64,000 nt of DNA. Origin: Myxococcales bacterium. Its GTDB lineage: Bacteria; Myxococcota; Myxococcia; Myxococcales; Myxococcaceae. The notes under the pieces are model-generated. The model saw only the letters and a program-made list of their open reading frames with translations. It made no database searches and had not been told where the DNA came from. Positions 44,408-52,191 of the stretch are shown piece by piece. Location: positions 21,517 through 85,516 of the forward strand of contig JAUXRI010000250.1 in NCBI GenBank assembly GCA_030681895.1, given 5' to 3'. Numbering within the stretch: the first letter of the stretch is position 1; the number at the start of each line of letters is the position of its first letter. A program made the translations under genes and the position numbers.

Positions 44408-45391
44408 TCAGGGCGCGGCCCGCTCGAAGCGGAAGCGCAACGCCTGCGATGGCACCTCGGGGCCCAGTTGGTTGGGCAGCCGCCAGAACTGCCCCGTGCC
44501 GGTGAGGACGATCAGCTCGTACTCGCCCACCGGTGGAGCCCCGAAGTTCTGGAGTTCCCGACGGCCAACCCTGCGCAACACCTCTTGCGCCGTGGGCAAC
44601 ACCGTCAACGAGAGCCGGTCGACCAGGAGGCGAAGGCTTACATTTCCCCCCAGGTTCGACAGGAACGGCGCCGGGTTCAGCAGCAGCGGGACGATCACCT
44701 CGGTGCCCGCCGGGTTCTGCCCGGGCAACGGCAGCCAGCGAAGGAACGCGGTGAAGGTGAGATCGGGCACCCGATCGCCGTCGACATCGTCGGGCCGGCC
44801 ATCACCATCGACGTCGACGAGGCCGATCGAGAAGCCCGTCTTCGTCGGCTCCAGTCGCCCGACGGGGTCGGCCACCAGGTTGAGCGTGGTGAGCATCACG
44901 CCTGTCGCCGTGTCGAGCGCGAAGACGTTCTCGCTCGCGTTCTCGACGCGAAATGCCGGCGGCTCGAAGGTGACGAGCGTGGGCACCGCGTAGTCGAGCT
45001 CCAACGCGCGCCCGGGCTGCAGGTTGAACTCGACGCCGTCACCCGTTCGATCGCCCGCGCTGGGCTGCGCGAGCACGTCGACGTCGCCGCGGAAGTTGCC
45101 GTCGACGTCGAGCAGCCCCCACAGGCGCCACGGGTTCGCAGACACCTCGCCGAAGACGTAGCGGCCGGTCTGCGCGAGGCGATCGGCGCTCACGGCGGAG
45201 ACGAAGACTGGAATCGCCGGCTCGGCGGGAGGCCCTTCGCCCGGCCGGTAGAGGAACAGCCACGCATCGCCGGTGACTCCCGCCGGCGTCGTCACCGCGC
45301 CCTGCACCGTCGCGACCGGCCGCAGCACCTGGGGATCCGTCGGACCGCAGGCCGTGGCGAGCAACGACAGGAGCAGGAGACGCCGGAGCAC
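44408..45391 (-). CDS. Lipoprotein of unknown function
   Basis: A 327-residue lipoprotein starting at GTG 45391 (MLRRLLLLSLLATAC, lipid Cys 15). The mature part begins with a carboxypeptidase-regulatory-like beta sandwich (VQGAVTTPAGVTGDAWLFLYRPG, FGEVSANPWRLWGLLDVDGNFRGD) and contains Asp-rich loops (DVDGDGRPDDVDGDRVPD) able to bind calcium. It lies 26 bases upstream of the cyclase gene in the same direction. It is probably an outer-membrane surface protein; no enzyme motif is seen. Confidence 0.75.
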   Translation of the reverse strand: MLRRLLLLSLLATACGPTDPQVLRPVATVQGAVTTPAGVTGDAWLFLYRPGEGPPAEPAIPVFVSAVSADRLAQTGRYVFGEVSANPWRLWGLLDVDGNFRGDVDVLAQPSAGDRTGDGVEFNLQPGRALELDYAVPTLVTFEPPAFRVENASENVFALDTATGVMLTTLNLVADPVGRLEPTKTGFSIGLVDVDGDGRPDDVDGDRVPDLTFTAFLRWLPLPGQNPAGTEVIVPLLLNPAPFLSNLGGNVSLRLLVDRLSLTVLPTAQEVLRRVGRRELQNFGAPPVGEYELIVLTGTGQFWRLPNQLGPEVPSQALRFRFERAAP

Positions 45392-45483
45392 CTCGCCGGT
45401 TTAGCCGAGCGACAGGCGACCTGTCCCATCAGCGATACACATTCCAGGTGCACCCGGGCCGACACGTCTGGGTCTGCCTGCCC

Positions 45484-47982
45484 ATGAAGCTCACGACGAT
45501 CCTGGGTGTGTTGTTGCTGGCTGGCTGTGGCGCGACGCAGGTGCCGTGTGGCCCGTCGAGCTGTCAGGGCTGCTGCGACGCGCAGGGCAGTTGTGTGGCC
45601 ACGCCGTCAGCCCAGCAGTGCGGGAGCGGCGGGAATCAATGCTCGGCGTGTGGGGCCGGCGCGATCTGTCTGGTCGGGAGCTGCTCCATGCCGCAGGGGA
45701 CGGGTGGCGGGGTCGCGGGCGGCGGGTCGGCAGGTGGCTCTACGGCTGGCGGTGACGCAGGTGGCTCTGCGGCGGGCGGGAGCGCAGGTGGCTCCACAGC
45801 GGGCGGGAGCGCGGGTGGCTCCACGGCGGGCGGAAGCGCAGGAGGCTCCACGGCGGGCGGAAGCGCAGGCGGCTCCACGGCGGGTGGGAGCGCGGGCGGC
45901 TCCACGGCGGGTGGCAGCGCGGGCGGCTCCACGGCGGGCGGGAGCGCGGGTGGCTCCACGGCTGGCGGTAGCGCAGGCGGCTCCACGGCTGGTGGCAGCG
46001 CCGGTGGCTCCACGGCTGACGCGGGGCTGCCTGCGTGCGGCGGCACCCTCTCCCTCTGCGGCACCACGTGCCTCGACACCTTGAGCGACGAGAACAACTG
46101 CGGCGGCTGCGGCGTGCAGTGCAGCTCGGGCCGCGTGTGCAACTCGGGCACGTGCATGCCACTTCCCACCGACTGTGTCGTCGCCGGCGGCTGCGCGCCC
46201 GGCTTCAGCTGCAACCCCGTCACGCGCATGTGCGCGCCCGGCTGCCGCATCAACTCCGAATGCCCCACGGGAGCGACGTGCAACACCAGCTCGAGCACCT
46301 GCTCCTGCCCTACCGGCCAGCACCTCTGCGGCCAGGCGTGCGTGCCGAACGCCGCGGTGACGAGCTGCGGTGGCTCGTGCGCCGTGTGTCCCGCACAGCC
46401 AAACGCGTCGCCCGTCTGCCTCAACGCCTCGAGCTGCGACTTCGCATGCAACGCAGGCTTCCTGCGCTGCGGCAACGCGTGCACCACCTGCAACCCGCCA
46501 CCGAACGCGGTCGGCACGTGCGCCAATGGAACGACGTGCGACTTCACCTGCAACCAGGGTTTCCTCAAGTGCGGCACGACGTGCGCGGCCTGCACCACGC
46601 CGGCGAACGCGTCGCCGGTCTGCAGCGGCACCAGCTGTGACTTCACCTGCAACTTCGGGTTTCACCGCTGCGGCAACCAGTGTGTGTCGAACAGCGACGT
46701 GAACTCGTGTGGGTCGAGATGCACGCCCTGCCCTGCGGCCGCCGGGAGCACCGCGACGTGCGTGAGCGTCGGCACCACCGATGCGTTCACCTGTGCCTGC
46801 GCGCCGGGCTCGGCGCTCTGCGGCTCCACCTGTGTCGCGCCCGCGCTCGCGACCTGCTCGAGCCACGGCACCTGCTCCGAGGCCGGCGGCTCACAGAGCT
46901 GCAGCTGCCACACGGGCTACGCCGGAGCGACCTGCAACACCTGCGCGCCCGGTTACCAGGACAACGATCAGAACGGGTTCTGCGTCGAGACCTGCGCCAC
47001 CTTCACGCCGAACGGCTGCAACGGCCGCGGCACCTGCAGCGATGCGTCGGGCACCCCGAGCTGCACCTGCACCACCACGGGCTACAGCGGCGTGCGCTGT
47101 GAGACCCCCAGCTTCGTGCAGGTCGCCTCCGGCGGAACCCACGCGTGCGGGCTCCGCTCGAACGGCACCGTCGAGTGCTGGGGCTCCAACAACGTCGGGC
47201 AGACGAACGTGCCCGCGGGCCTCGTGGCGACGCGCATCGCCGCCGGCGTCTGGTACAGCTGCGCATTGCCCACGACGGGAGGCGTCAAGTGCTGGGGTGA
47301 CGCGGTCGGCGTCGGCATGCCGATGGACACCGTGGTGACCAAACCCAACACCGGCGCCTTCGTCGATCTCTTCGGCGGCACCTCCTGGGCCTGCGCGCAG
47401 ACGGCGGCCGGCGCGTTGACGTGCTTTGGCGCGAACTATGCGTTCGTCAATCGCGCCAACACCCTGTCGGTCGGCATCGGCGATCAGTTCGAATACGCGG
47501 CGCTGAGCGGGACGACGGGCGCCATCACCTCATCAGGCATCACCGGCACCGCCCCGACCTTCGCCAACGGCTACGCCACCGTCGACTGCGGCCAGGGCTA
47601 CTGCTGTGCGGTTCGGGAGAGCCGGACGATGTCGGGTGAGCGGCTGCAGGGCGCGGTGCAGTGTTGGGGGAGCAATACGCCCAATGCGTTCGATCAGAGC
47701 GTCGGCCGGGTCTCGGGAGCGCCCGCGCTGACCGTGCCCACGGTCTTGCTCAGCGCTGGTGACTACGCCGCGTGTGCCATTCGAAGCACGCCGCTCGCGA
47801 CGAGCACCGACCTGACCCTCGTCTGCTGGGGCAGCACCAACTCGGGGATCATCTCGGGCTCACCCTTCGGCCGCTTCGTCGACGTGTCGGTGAGCGCCCG
47901 GTTCGCCTGCGCCGTCGCCGCGTCGGGAGAGATTCGGTGCTGGGGCCAGGGCGGCAACGCGTCGCCCAGCGTCCGGTACTGA
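45484..47982 (+). CDS. RCC1-repeat lipoprotein with Gly/Ser/Ala minisatellite linker and Cys-rich region
   Basis: An 832-residue lipoprotein (MKLTTILGVLLLAGC). After a short Cys-rich head comes a low-complexity linker (about 78-180) made of AGGSAGGST units. Then comes a long EGF-like Cys-rich region (about 185-540) with repeats such as FxCNxGFxxCGxxC, and finally an RCC1-like beta-propeller (about 555-832: ASGGTHACGLRSNGTVECWGSN, ACAIRSTPL, RFACAVAASGEIRCWGQG). The plan is that of a long, surface-tethered binding protein. Start ATG 45484 is preferred over an upstream in-frame GTG because it opens the signal peptide. The ligand is unknown. Confidence 0.85.
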   Translation: MKLTTILGVLLLAGCGATQVPCGPSSCQGCCDAQGSCVATPSAQQCGSGGNQCSACGAGAICLVGSCSMPQGTGGGVAGGGSAGGSTAGGDAGGSAAGGSAGGSTAGGSAGGSTAGGSAGGSTAGGSAGGSTAGGSAGGSTAGGSAGGSTAGGSAGGSTAGGSAGGSTAGGSAGGSTADAGLPACGGTLSLCGTTCLDTLSDENNCGGCGVQCSSGRVCNSGTCMPLPTDCVVAGGCAPGFSCNPVTRMCAPGCRINSECPTGATCNTSSSTCSCPTGQHLCGQACVPNAAVTSCGGSCAVCPAQPNASPVCLNASSCDFACNAGFLRCGNACTTCNPPPNAVGTCANGTTCDFTCNQGFLKCGTTCAACTTPANASPVCSGTSCDFTCNFGFHRCGNQCVSNSDVNSCGSRCTPCPAAAGSTATCVSVGTTDAFTCACAPGSALCGSTCVAPALATCSSHGTCSEAGGSQSCSCHTGYAGATCNTCAPGYQDNDQNGFCVETCATFTPNGCNGRGTCSDASGTPSCTCTTTGYSGVRCETPSFVQVASGGTHACGLRSNGTVECWGSNNVGQTNVPAGLVATRIAAGVWYSCALPTTGGVKCWGDAVGVGMPMDTVVTKPNTGAFVDLFGGTSWACAQTAAGALTCFGANYAFVNRANTLSVGIGDQFEYAALSGTTGAITSSGITGTAPTFANGYATVDCGQGYCCAVRESRTMSGERLQGAVQCWGSNTPNAFDQSVGRVSGAPALTVPTVLLSAGDYAACAIRSTPLATSTDLTLVCWGSTNSGIISGSPFGRFVDVSVSARFACAVAASGEIRCWGQGGNASPSVRY
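45712..46020 (+). repeat. Coding minisatellite, 27-bp unit, about 11 copies
   Basis: Tandem copies of a 27-base unit encode AGGSAGGST inside the RCC1 lipoprotein gene. The copies differ mostly at third codon positions. The total is a multiple of three, so gain or loss of units keeps the frame. A related but shorter unit is found in the lipoprotein at the right edge. Such tracts can change length by slippage and so alter the reach of the surface domain. Confidence 0.9.
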
Positions 47983-47985
47983 CGG

Positions 47986-48810
47986 CTACGACAGGCCGAG
48001 CAGCTCGCGGGCCTGCTGCGGCGTCGCCAGCGTTCGGCCCTTCGCCTTCGCGCGTTTCGCCGCCTCGGCCACCAGCTCGTAGTTGCCCTTCGCGAGCACG
48101 CCCTTGGAGATGAAGATGTTGTCCTCCATGCCGACGCGCGAGTTGCCGCCGCGCTCGGCGACGAGCTCGACGAACGGCAGCTGGTGACGGCCCATGGCGG
48201 CGCACGTCCACGTCGAGCCGTCCGGCACGTAGGAGCGCATGAAGTCGAGCGCCCGCTCGTCCGCCGCCAGCGCGCCACCGACGCCGAGCACGAAGTCGAA
48301 GTGCGCAGGCAGCTCGATGAAGCCTTCTTTCGCCAGCGCGCGCGCCTCGTCGATCATGCCGACGTCGAAACACTCGATCTCAGGCTTGAGGCCGGCGCCC
48401 TTGATGCGGGTGGCGATCTCGCGCACCAGCGGCCGCGGGTTCGAGAAGACGTCAGGCCCGAAGTTGACGGTGCCGGTGGTGAGCGTCGCCATGTCGGGGC
48501 GATCGGCCCCCGTCAGCGTCAGCCCGCCGCAGCGCTCGTCGACGCCCATGCCCACGGCGCCGCCGGTCGACACCTGCACCAGCACGTCGCACTTCTTGCG
48601 AATGGCGCGAATGGCGGCGCGGAAGAGCTCGGCGTCCTGGCTCGGCTTTCCATCGGCGGTGCGCACGTGCAGGTGCACCATCGCGGCGCCGGCCTCGCGG
48701 CACTTCGCGGCGTCTTCGGCGATCTCGTCGGCCGTCATCGGCAGGTACGGCGTCTGCTCGCGGGTGACTTCTGCGCCGACCATCGCGGCGGTGAGGACCA
48801 TCGGGCTCAT
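47986..48810 (-). CDS. kce: 3-keto-5-aminohexanoate cleavage enzyme (BKACE family)
   Basis: A 274-residue TIM-barrel of the BKACE (DUF849) family. Zinc-binding His46 and His48 are in VHLHVR, and MEDNIFISKG near the C-terminus supplies the last ligand. The enzyme condenses 3-keto-5-aminohexanoate with acetyl-CoA to give acetoacetate and 3-aminobutyryl-CoA in lysine fermentation. The family has many substrates, but the position right after kal, kamE and kamD argues for the lysine pathway. Its ATG overlaps the kal stop (ATGA). It is the last gene of the operon and ends 4 bases from the convergent RCC1 lipoprotein gene. Confidence 0.92.
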   Translation of the reverse strand: MSPMVLTAAMVGAEVTREQTPYLPMTADEIAEDAAKCREAGAAMVHLHVRTADGKPSQDAELFRAAIRAIRKKCDVLVQVSTGGAVGMGVDERCGGLTLTGADRPDMATLTTGTVNFGPDVFSNPRPLVREIATRIKGAGLKPEIECFDVGMIDEARALAKEGFIELPAHFDFVLGVGGALAADERALDFMRSYVPDGSTWTCAAMGRHQLPFVELVAERGGNSRVGMEDNIFISKGVLAKGNYELVAEAAKRAKAKGRTLATPQQARELLGLS

Positions 48811-49208
48811 TGGGCACCTCCGCGTTGCTTGTCCTTCGGCGTCACGCAGGTGCCCGTGGCGCGGCAGACGACGATGGGCGGCGAGATGACGACGGCGGCC
48901 GAGTTGTTGATCTCCGGCGCCGCGCGGATCACCTTGCGCGCCTCGAACTTCATCTTGCGGCTGCTGTTGCCGACCGTGGTGATCTCTCCGTACGCCTCGA
49001 TGTAGTCACCGGCGTAGACGGGCGCGAGGAACTCCACCGAGTCGTAGGCGCGGAAGAGGCCCTCGTCTCCGTCGAGGCGGATGAGCAATTCGGTCGCGAC
49101 GTCACCGAAGAGCCCCAGCATGCGCGCGCCATCGACGAGGTTGCCGCCGTAGTGCGCGTCGTGGCTCGACATGCGCAGCCGCAGCGTGACCGAGGGGTTT
49201 GAGCTCAC
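48807..49208 (-). CDS. kal: 3-aminobutyryl-CoA ammonia-lyase
   Basis: A 133-residue hot-dog fold protein starting at GTG 49208. The sequence SSHDAHYGGNLVDGARMLGLFGDVATELLIRLDGDEGLFRAYDSVEFLAPVYAGDYIEAYGEI is the hot-dog core of the Kal family, which removes ammonia from 3-aminobutyryl-CoA to give crotonyl-CoA. The product could then enter butyrate formation or beta-oxidation. Start and stop both overlap neighbours (kamE stop as GTGA, kce start as ATGA), so translation is coupled. The assignment depends on context as well as on the fold. Confidence 0.88.
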   Translation of the reverse strand: MSSNPSVTLRLRMSSHDAHYGGNLVDGARMLGLFGDVATELLIRLDGDEGLFRAYDSVEFLAPVYAGDYIEAYGEITTVGNSSRKMKFEARKVIRAAPEINNSAAVVISPPIVVCRATGTCVTPKDKQRGGAQ

Positions 49209-49999
49209 GTGGGTTCTCCTTCGTAGTGGGCGCCCTTCTGCTCCTTGCCCATGCGCTGCAGCACCTGGTGGACGATGAAGTTCGCGACGTCGGACGGCTT
49301 GGTGCCGGGGCCGAAGCCTGCGTCGAAGCCGAGGTCGAGCGCCAGCCGGTGATCGACGCGCGGGCCGCCCAGCAACAGCGTCATCTTGCCGTGCACGCCC
49401 TGCTTCTTCGTCTCGTCGATGAAGGCGCGGCTGTTCTCTTTGTGCACGTCGCGCTGGGTGACGACCTGCGAGACGAGGATCGCGTCGGCGCCCTTCTCTT
49501 TCGCGCGGCGAACGAGGTCTGCGTTGGGCACCTGGCTGCCGAGGTTGAAGGCCTCGAACCACGGGTACCGCTCGAGCCCGTAGTCGCCGGCGAAGCCCTT
49601 CATGTTGAGGATCGCGTCGATGCCCACGGTGTGGGTGTCGGTGCCGGTGCAGGCGCCGAAGACGACGACCTTGCGCGCGATCTCCAGTTCGATCTGCGCG
49701 TTGAGATCGTGAAAGCTCTTCTTCTTGATGACGATCTCGGGCGTGTCGATCTCGTTGTAGTCGAGCACCACGTTGGACCGCGCGTAGACCACGAAGAACG
49801 TGTAGTTCTCGGCGGCGCGCTCGATGGCGGCGACCTTCACATCGGTGAGCCCCATCTTCTGGCAGTACAGCTTCGCGGCCTCCTTCGCCTTCTCCGACGC
49901 GGTGACCGGCAAGGTGAACGACAGCTGAATGATGCCGTCGTCGCGGCGATCGCCGTAGGCCCTGATGAGGTGCTTCTCGCGTCCAGTGTGGGTCGTCAT
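49205..49999 (-). CDS. kamE: Lysine 5,6-aminomutase beta subunit (B12- and PLP-binding)
   Basis: A 264-residue subunit. The cobalamin-binding DxHxxG motif is DTHTVG at 121-126, with His123 as the expected lower ligand of cobalt. Eleven residues on, Lys134 in LNMKG corresponds to the PLP-anchoring lysine; the same His-Lys spacing is known, as I recall, for the clostridial enzyme (His133, Lys144). With KamD it moves the terminal amino group of (beta-)lysine to the neighbouring carbon using adenosylcobalamin and PLP. It starts 4 bases after the small secreted-protein gene that separates it from kamD, and it overlaps kal. Confidence 0.95.
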   Translation of the reverse strand: MTTHTGREKHLIRAYGDRRDDGIIQLSFTLPVTASEKAKEAAKLYCQKMGLTDVKVAAIERAAENYTFFVVYARSNVVLDYNEIDTPEIVIKKKSFHDLNAQIELEIARKVVVFGACTGTDTHTVGIDAILNMKGFAGDYGLERYPWFEAFNLGSQVPNADLVRRAKEKGADAILVSQVVTQRDVHKENSRAFIDETKKQGVHGKMTLLLGGPRVDHRLALDLGFDAGFGPGTKPSDVANFIVHQVLQRMGKEQKGAHYEGEPT

Positions 50000-50003
50000 G
50001 GCG

Positions 50004-50519
50004 TCACTTCGCGTAGGTGATGGAGTCGATGACCCGCTTGAGCAGCGCCCCAGACTTCGCGCCGTCGGCCGTGCGGTTCGAGAAGGTGAGCAGCCACTTC
50101 GTCTTGCCGTTGCAGCCGACGATGGTGGTGGTCGTCACCTTGTTCGCGTCGGTCTTGTCTTCTTCCTTCTCGGCGATGAAGTCGGTGGTGATCTTCTTCG
50201 CGGCCGGCTGCCCACCGACGGTGGTGTTCGAGAACGCGGGCGCGGCCGTCGAGCCCGGAGCGTCGCCTTCACCCTTCGCCCCTTGCACGGCCTCGATCAG
50301 CTGCTTGACGCACGCGCGCGCGGGCCGCACTGGATCGACGGGGAACGCCGAGAACGCCATCTGCGCGCGCTCATCCCCGCTCGCCCACTCCTTCGAGGTC
50401 TCTTCTTCGGCGCTGATCGCCCACGACTTCGGCGCACGAACGGTGATGCCCTTGAAGTCGTGCCGGGTGAGCGACTCTCCGGCCTGCGCGAGCAACAGCC
50501 CCACCACGAGTGCGTGCAT
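50004..50519 (-). CDS. Secreted protein of unknown function inside the kam operon
   Basis: A 171-residue protein with a short signal peptide (MHALVVGLLLAQAGES). The mature part has a beta-sheet pattern seen in lipocalin-like or PsbP-like small secreted proteins (HDFKGITVRAPKSWAISAEEE, KVTTTTIVGCNGKTKWLLTFSNRT). Its ATG overlaps the kamD stop (TGATG), and it ends 4 bases before kamE, so it is co-translated with the aminomutase subunits. It is not part of the known lysine pathway. It may be a sensor or a chance insertion. Confidence 0.75.
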   Translation of the reverse strand: MHALVVGLLLAQAGESLTRHDFKGITVRAPKSWAISAEEETSKEWASGDERAQMAFSAFPVDPVRPARACVKQLIEAVQGAKGEGDAPGSTAAPAFSNTTVGGQPAAKKITTDFIAEKEEDKTDANKVTTTTIVGCNGKTKWLLTFSNRTADGAKSGALLKRVIDSITYAK

Positions 50520-52069
50520 CAGCGGCCCTCCATGATGTCGAGGAACGGGTTGAAGTAGTCGGGCGCCTTCTCCACCACGCCGTCGAGCCCCTTGCCGCCG
50601 GTCTCTTCGCGTTTGACGTCACCGAAGCGCCCGCGGCCGATCGCTGCCACCATGCCGTCCTTCTGGCACTCCTCGAGCAACTCGAGCGCCTTGCCGAAGA
50701 CGAACCGCGCGCGGTTGGCGATCTTCCCGTCTTCGCGAACGGTGAACTCCTCGTCGATGCCGCTGGCGGCGCGGTGCAGGTACGACGCGCTCTTGAGGGC
50801 CACGTAGCGATCGGCCAGCAGCGGCGTGTGCATCGCCTCGGTCATCATGCCGAGCAGTTGAATGCCCTGCCGCGTCCACACTGCCACCAGGTCAGCCATC
50901 ACGTCGTAGGCGTGGCTGAAGAAGATGTCGGTCTCCTTGTGCTTCGTCGGCGGCATGTACTTGAGCGGCGCGTCGGGGAAGCAGCGGCGCACCAGCATCG
51001 CCTGCGACAGCTCGAGCAGGAGCGTCTCGGGCCGGTGCGGATCGATCTCGTACGAGTGACCCAGGCCCAATTGCCAGTCCGCGAGCCCTGCGCGACGGGC
51101 GAAGCTCTCGTTGATGAACTGGCTGGCGATCACCGTGTGGGCCGCGTCGTACGCGTCGGCGGTGGTGATGTAGTTGTCTTCGCCGGTGTTGATGATCAGC
51201 CCGGCCATCGCGCAGATGCGCCGCGAGAAGTACTGATCGATGAAGGTGCGCCGCATGTTGATGTCGCGGAACAGGATTCCGTACATCGCGTCGTTGAGGA
51301 GCATGTCGAGCCGCTCCCACGCCGCACAGAACGCGATCTCGGACATGCACAGACCCGAGGAGTAGTTGGTCAGCTGCACGTAGCGCTTGAGCTTGCGCGA
51401 CTCGTCGTCGAGCGCCTCGCGCATGATGCGGAAGTTCTCCTGCGTCGCGTAGGTGCCGCCGTAGCCCTCGGTCGTCGCGCCGTGCGGCACGTAGTCGAGC
51501 AAGGACTGCGCAGTCGACCGGATGACGGCGATGACGTCGGCCCCGGCCTGTGCCGCGGCGCGCGCCTGATCGACGTCGTCGAAGATGTTGCCGGTGGCGA
51601 CGATCAGGTACTTGTGCGGCGTCGCGCCCATCGGGAACTCGGCCTTGAGCGCCTCGCGGTTGGCAACCCGATCCTTCAGCTCGCGCACCATCGCCTCGGC
51701 CTCGGCGCGCACGTCAGCACGGAGCTTCGCCTCTTCGTCGGCCGCCAGCGGTTGGAGCGTCTCGAGCGGCGCAGCGGTGAGGCGCTCCACGGCGTCGAGC
51801 GGGCTGCTGGCGCCCATCCGGAGCGCGCGCCCGTACCAGTACGCCGCGCCCTTGTTCAGCACGCCCGCGGCCTTGAGCCGGTCGACCATCAAGTTGACGA
51901 GCGGAGCGCCGAGGTTGCCGACGCCGTCGACACCGAACCAGCGCAGCACCGTTCGTTCGACCGAGATGGTGGTGTTCTTCGAGATGAGCTCGAACGTCGG
52001 ATCGGTGATGTCACGAGCCAGCGCGCGCGCGCGGGCGATCTGCTCGTCGGTGATGAAGAGGCCAGACAT
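50519..52069 (-). CDS. kamD: Lysine 5,6-aminomutase alpha subunit
   Basis: A 516-residue TIM-barrel subunit of full length for KamD. Conserved stretches include ISVERTVLRWFGVDGV, AYWYGRALRMGASSPLDAVERL, NIFDDVDQARAAAQAGADVIAVIRSTAQSLLDYVPHGATTEGYGGTYATQENFRIMREALD, and TNYSSGLCMSEIAFCAAWERLDMLLNDAMYGILFRDINMRRTFIDQYFSRRI. They form the substrate, PLP-phosphate and B12 contact surfaces. The start is ATG 52069, because a longer upstream version runs into the promoter region. It heads the operon kamD, secreted protein, kamE, kal, kce. No cobalamin riboswitch was recognised in the short upstream region. Confidence 0.95.
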   Translation of the reverse strand: MSGLFITDEQIARARALARDITDPTFELISKNTTISVERTVLRWFGVDGVGNLGAPLVNLMVDRLKAAGVLNKGAAYWYGRALRMGASSPLDAVERLTAAPLETLQPLAADEEAKLRADVRAEAEAMVRELKDRVANREALKAEFPMGATPHKYLIVATGNIFDDVDQARAAAQAGADVIAVIRSTAQSLLDYVPHGATTEGYGGTYATQENFRIMREALDDESRKLKRYVQLTNYSSGLCMSEIAFCAAWERLDMLLNDAMYGILFRDINMRRTFIDQYFSRRICAMAGLIINTGEDNYITTADAYDAAHTVIASQFINESFARRAGLADWQLGLGHSYEIDPHRPETLLLELSQAMLVRRCFPDAPLKYMPPTKHKETDIFFSHAYDVMADLVAVWTRQGIQLLGMMTEAMHTPLLADRYVALKSASYLHRAASGIDEEFTVREDGKIANRARFVFGKALELLEECQKDGMVAAIGRGRFGDVKREETGGKGLDGVVEKAPDYFNPFLDIMEGR

Positions 52070-52191
52070 GACGCACATATACCTATGGGCAGGCGGCAAC
52101 GCTTGTGCCGAACGCAGCGCCGATTGAATACTCCGGCTCCCGCAGTTGTTGTGCCCCCCGCCTCCGAGATTCCTCGGCGCCTCCCGTGCCC

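Noticed and set aside
45712..46020. Regular repeats that could suggest a CRISPR array
   Set aside because: The units are contiguous with no unique spacers, keep the reading frame and encode a Gly/Ser/Ala linker.
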